A program made the position numbers and the translations under genes. Of a stretch of DNA of 64,000 bases, positions 61,670 through 64,000 are shown piece by piece. Under the pieces are notes generated by a model. It was not told the DNA's origin and made no database searches. It saw only the letters and a list, made by a program, of their open reading frames with translations. Every line of letters starts with the position of its first letter. The stretch's first letter is position 1. Origin of the DNA: JBBTCX01 sp964494205 (GTDB lineage: Bacteria; Planctomycetota; Phycisphaerae; UBA1845); the NCBI GenBank assembly GCA_964494205.1, contig CAZBRD010000003.1:248001-312000 (forward strand). The letters run 5' to 3'.

Positions 61670-62095
61670 CTACATTGGCCAGTCGCGGAGGATGCGTTCG
61701 GTTTCCTTGGCGTGGCCTGACTCGTCGCTGATCATGTCTTCGAGGTGGACGGCGAGGCCTTTGTCGCCGAACTCTTCGGCTTCCTTCGCACGCTGGGTGT
61801 AATCTTTGACGGCGCGGCGCTCGGCGTTGAGGACGGCTTCGACCATTTCGCGGTCGGTCTTGGCGGGTGCGACTTCGCGCGGGATGGTGGTCGGTTCTCC
61901 GCCGAGGTTGACGATTTCGTTGGCGAGGAACTGCGCGTGGAGTTGCTCGTCGGCGACTTCCTTGAGGAAGAATTGCGAAAGTTGTGGGCGGTAGGGGCCT
62001 GTCGCTTTCGCGGCGTAGGTGATGTATTGGATGATCGCGGAGTACTCGCCCGCGAGGTCGCTGTTGAGGTTGGCGATGAGAGTTTTCTTGTCCAT
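61670..62095 (-). CDS. Ferritin-like (bacterioferritin/Dps-type) protein
   Basis: A 141-residue four-helix-bundle protein. Candidate di-iron ligands are Glu in 'LAGEYSAIIQYITYAA', Glu and His in 'KEVADEQLHAQFLANEI', Glu in 'NAERRAVKDYTQRAKEAEEF' and Glu/His in 'MISDESGHAKETERIL'. The pattern is that of short ferritin-like domains implicated in iron storage or oxidative-stress defence. AGGAG lies upstream of ATG 62095. It is divergent from the carbamoyltransferase gene. The haem ligand of classical bacterioferritin was not identified. Confidence 0.87.
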   Translation of the reverse strand: MDKKTLIANLNSDLAGEYSAIIQYITYAAKATGPYRPQLSQFFLKEVADEQLHAQFLANEIVNLGGEPTTIPREVAPAKTDREMVEAVLNAERRAVKDYTQRAKEAEEFGDKGLAVHLEDMISDESGHAKETERILRDWPM

Positions 62096-62294
62096 GACAA
62101 TTGCTCCTTGGTTTAGGTCGGCGTCATTGAGTTCTCGTTCTGCTATTGTGCGCGTGATCGCGTGCCTGTCGAGCGCGCGAATCTGTACAACAGTGGATCC
62201 TTATGAATTGGCTGGCAAGATTCATGCCTGATTGTGGTGTCGTATATGCGCTCGATAACTATGCGTTAAGGTTCTATTTGCTAGAATGCTGCCC

Positions 62295-64000
62295 ATGACG
62301 ACGGTGCTTGGGATTTCATGCTACTACCACGACTCCGGGGCGGCGTTGGTGCGCGATGGGAAGTTGGTCGCGGCTGCGGAGGAGGAACGGTTCAATCGCA
62401 TCAAACACGATAACGCGTTTCCGATTTTGTCGATCGAGTATTGCTTGCGCGAGGCGGGGATGACGATCGATCAGGTGGATCACATCGCGTTTTACGAGAA
62501 GCCGCTCGTCAAGTTCAACCGGATTCTGGAGACGATTCTGGCGGAGTGGCCTTGGACGCTGAAGGCGTGGCTGAAGGCGATTCCGCTGTGGATGGTGCAT
62601 CGGTTGCGGATGGGGAGCGATATTCGGGAGAAGCTTGGGGCGTTGCGGGAGAAGATGAACACATCGTCGGAGCCCCTGCTGAATCAGGGGGCTCTGAAAG
62701 TGGGCGGTGCGGTCCGCATGGCGGACCCTACATCTGCACACGATGATCGCACTGCTCACAGAGCAGTGGCACACACACACAGTGATTGCACGGCTCACAA
62801 GACAGTGATGCAGGGCGAATGGGATCCGGAGATTCTGTATTGCCAGCATCACCTGTCGCATGCCGCAAGTGCGTTTCTGGTTTCGCCGTTTGAGGAGGCG
62901 GCGATTCTGACGGCTGATGGTGTGGGCGAGTGGACGACGACGGCGTGGGGAGTCGGGCGCGGGAACCAGATCGAAATGATGAAAGAGTTTCGATTTCCGC
63001 ATTCGGTGGGGTTGTTGTTCAGCGCTATCACGGCTTACCTTGGTTTTCAGGTGAATGACGCCGAGTGGAAGGTGATGGGCTTGGCGCCGTACGGCGAGCC
63101 GAAGTATGTCGACAAGTTTCGCGAGATCGTGGACATCAAGGAAGACGGGAGCATTCGGCTGAACCTTAAATATTTTGCGCACACGTACTCGACTGAGCGG
63201 ACTTTCAATAAGCGCTGGGAGACGTTATTCGGACAACCGCAGCGGCCTTCGGAGACGGAGCTGGGCGATTTTCATCGTGATGTCGCGCACTCGGGGCAGA
63301 AGATCGTTGAAGAGATCATGCTCAAGATCGCGAAGCACATGCATCGCGAGACGAAGCTTGACAATATCTGTATCGCGGGCGGCGTGGGGCTGAACAGCGT
63401 CGCGAACTGGCGTATTTTTGAAGATTCGGGGTTCAAAAACATATTCATTCAGCCAGCGGCGGGGGACTCGGGCGGGGCGCTGGGGACGGCGTTTTACATT
63501 TACAACACGGTGTTGAATAGGCCGCGCGTGTTCGCGATGGATCATGCGTGCTGGGGGCCATCGTTTACGGACCAGGAGATGCTGGACACGCTTCGCGAGG
63601 TTGGTGCGAAATTCGAGCACATTGAGGATGAGAACGAACTGCTGGAACGCACGGCAAAGATGATCGCGGATGGAAAGGTGGTGGGTTGGTTCCAGGGGCG
63701 CTTGGAGTTTGGCCCGCGGGCGCTGGGGTCGCGATCGCTGCTGGCTGATGCGCGAACTGAGAAGATGAAGGACATCATCAACGCGAAGGTGAAATTCCGC
63801 GAGGCGTTTCGGCCGTTTGCGCCGGTTGTGTTGCGTGAGCACGCGCATGAATATTTTGAAATGCCTCAGAACATGGACATGCCGTTCATGTTGCTGGTGC
63901 CGAAAGTGAAGGCTGACAAGCGAGCGGCGATTCCGGCTGTGACGCATCAGGATGGAACGGGTCGCGTGCAGACGGTGACTGACGAAGTGAACGGGCGATA
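62295..64000 (+). CDS. Carbamoyltransferase, NodU/TobZ family, with in-frame insertion (3' end outside window)
   Basis: At least 568 residues, open to the window edge. The N-terminal ASKHA/YrdC-type fold begins 'MTTVLGISCYYHDSGAALV', then 'AEEERFNRIKHDNAFP'. 'CQHHLSHAASAFLVSPFEEA' (about 184) carries the catalytic His residues, with 'LTADGVGEWTTTAWGVG', 'WKVMGLAPYGEPKYVDKF', 'GGVGLNSVANWRIF' and 'FQGRLEFGPRALGSRSLLAD'. Such enzymes carbamoylate antibiotics, Nod factors or polysaccharides. Residues about 121-176, between 'LREKM' and 'EWDPEILYCQHH', form a low-complexity His/Thr/Ala-rich insert. Its DNA is three palindromes (62670-62694, 62711-62727, 62750-62768). Confidence 0.9.
   Translation, partial: MTTVLGISCYYHDSGAALVRDGKLVAAAEEERFNRIKHDNAFPILSIEYCLREAGMTIDQVDHIAFYEKPLVKFNRILETILAEWPWTLKAWLKAIPLWMVHRLRMGSDIREKLGALREKMNTSSEPLLNQGALKVGGAVRMADPTSAHDDRTAHRAVAHTHSDCTAHKTVMQGEWDPEILYCQHHLSHAASAFLVSPFEEAAILTADGVGEWTTTAWGVGRGNQIEMMKEFRFPHSVGLLFSAITAYLGFQVNDAEWKVMGLAPYGEPKYVDKFREIVDIKEDGSIRLNLKYFAHTYSTERTFNKRWETLFGQPQRPSETELGDFHRDVAHSGQKIVEEIMLKIAKHMHRETKLDNICIAGGVGLNSVANWRIFEDSGFKNIFIQPAAGDSGGALGTAFYIYNTVLNRPRVFAMDHACWGPSFTDQEMLDTLREVGAKFEHIEDENELLERTAKMIADGKVVGWFQGRLEFGPRALGSRSLLADARTEKMKDIINAKVKFREAFRPFAPVVLREHAHEYFEMPQNMDMPFMLLVPKVKADKRAAIPAVTHQDGTGRVQTVTDEVNGR
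62670..62768 (+). repeat. Three palindromes inside the carbamoyltransferase gene
   Basis: GAGCCCCTG...CAGGGGGCTC (62670-62694, one extra G), GGTCCGC-ATG-GCGGACC followed by CTACA (62711-62727), and CACTGCTC-ACA-GAGCAGTG (62750-62768, perfect). A CA-rich tract follows at 62769-62780. The reading frame remains open across all of them, and they coincide with the extra protein segment. Confidence 0.75.

Noticed and set aside
62316..63182. A long minus-strand open frame opposite the carbamoyltransferase
   Set aside because: The plus frame carries complete family motifs; the minus frame is Arg/His/Pro-rich shadow coding caused by high GC in the third positions.

Overview
The window looks like chromosomal DNA of an uncultured member of the Planctomycetota, probably Phycisphaerae or a close relative. 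This is inferred from content, since no marker gene was compared. The clues are many secreted lipoproteins with Asn/Asp-rich linkers behind a lipobox, dockerin-like 'NLDDIL...LSGFS / INLDDILAVLNAF' tails, a PEP-CTERM protein, pseudopilins that carry an extra globular domain, NHL-repeat lipoproteins and an LptD-like outer-membrane protein. No tRNA, rRNA, CRISPR array or complete insertion sequence was recognised.

Region 1 (1-23.8 kb) is almost entirely on the minus strand and reads like one long co-directional block. From its promoter-proximal end it encodes a family 2 glycosyltransferase, an aldo/keto reductase, an NRPS-like protein (formyltransferase, condensation C-lobe, adenylation domain interrupted by a luciferase-like monooxygenase, PCP) and a one-module type I PKS (KS-AT-KR-DH-ACP-TE). 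A 4'-phosphopantetheinyl transferase and an APH-like kinase follow. Downstream come an MBOAT-SGNH fusion, DUF4956, CotH kinase/beta-helix, VTC-domain and SGNH proteins. A truncated plus-strand acyltransferase-3 gene ends opposite the last of these. The likely theme is a small formylated aminoacyl-ketide product made next to a cell-surface acylation/phosphate-polymer module. This is the strongest candidate for an undescribed system.

Region 2 (24.2-33.7 kb) holds a very large repeat-rich lipoprotein, trpS on the minus strand, and a plus-strand operon of four pseudopilin-like genes. Two adjacent members of that operon carry the same ~200-residue globular domain.

Region 3 (33.8-49.1 kb) is mixed housekeeping and accessory DNA: polX, a lipoprotein, an ECF sigma/anti-sigma pair, tsaB, a methyltransferase, a UVR-motif protein, an LptD-like protein, an ArsR/SRPBCC operon behind a double palindromic operator, a PEP-CTERM protein, an EamA transporter, an AlkD-like protein and a hypothetical protein. 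A 0.67-kb gene-free stretch (45.9-46.5 kb) contains a palindrome-rich element with inverted termini.

Region 4 (49.4-60.3 kb) is a run of plus-strand secreted proteins: an NHL propeller, a second propeller-like lipoprotein, two paralogous NDN-linker lipoproteins, a YadA-head-like/fibre protein, two dockerin-like proteins and a small exported protein. Region 5 (60.5-64 kb) has rplU without rpmA, a dockerin-like gene remnant among REP-like palindromes, a ferritin-like gene and a carbamoyltransferase running off the window. Palindromic repeats occur throughout, and in two genes (AlkD-like, carbamoyltransferase) they appear to lie in frame inside the coding sequence.
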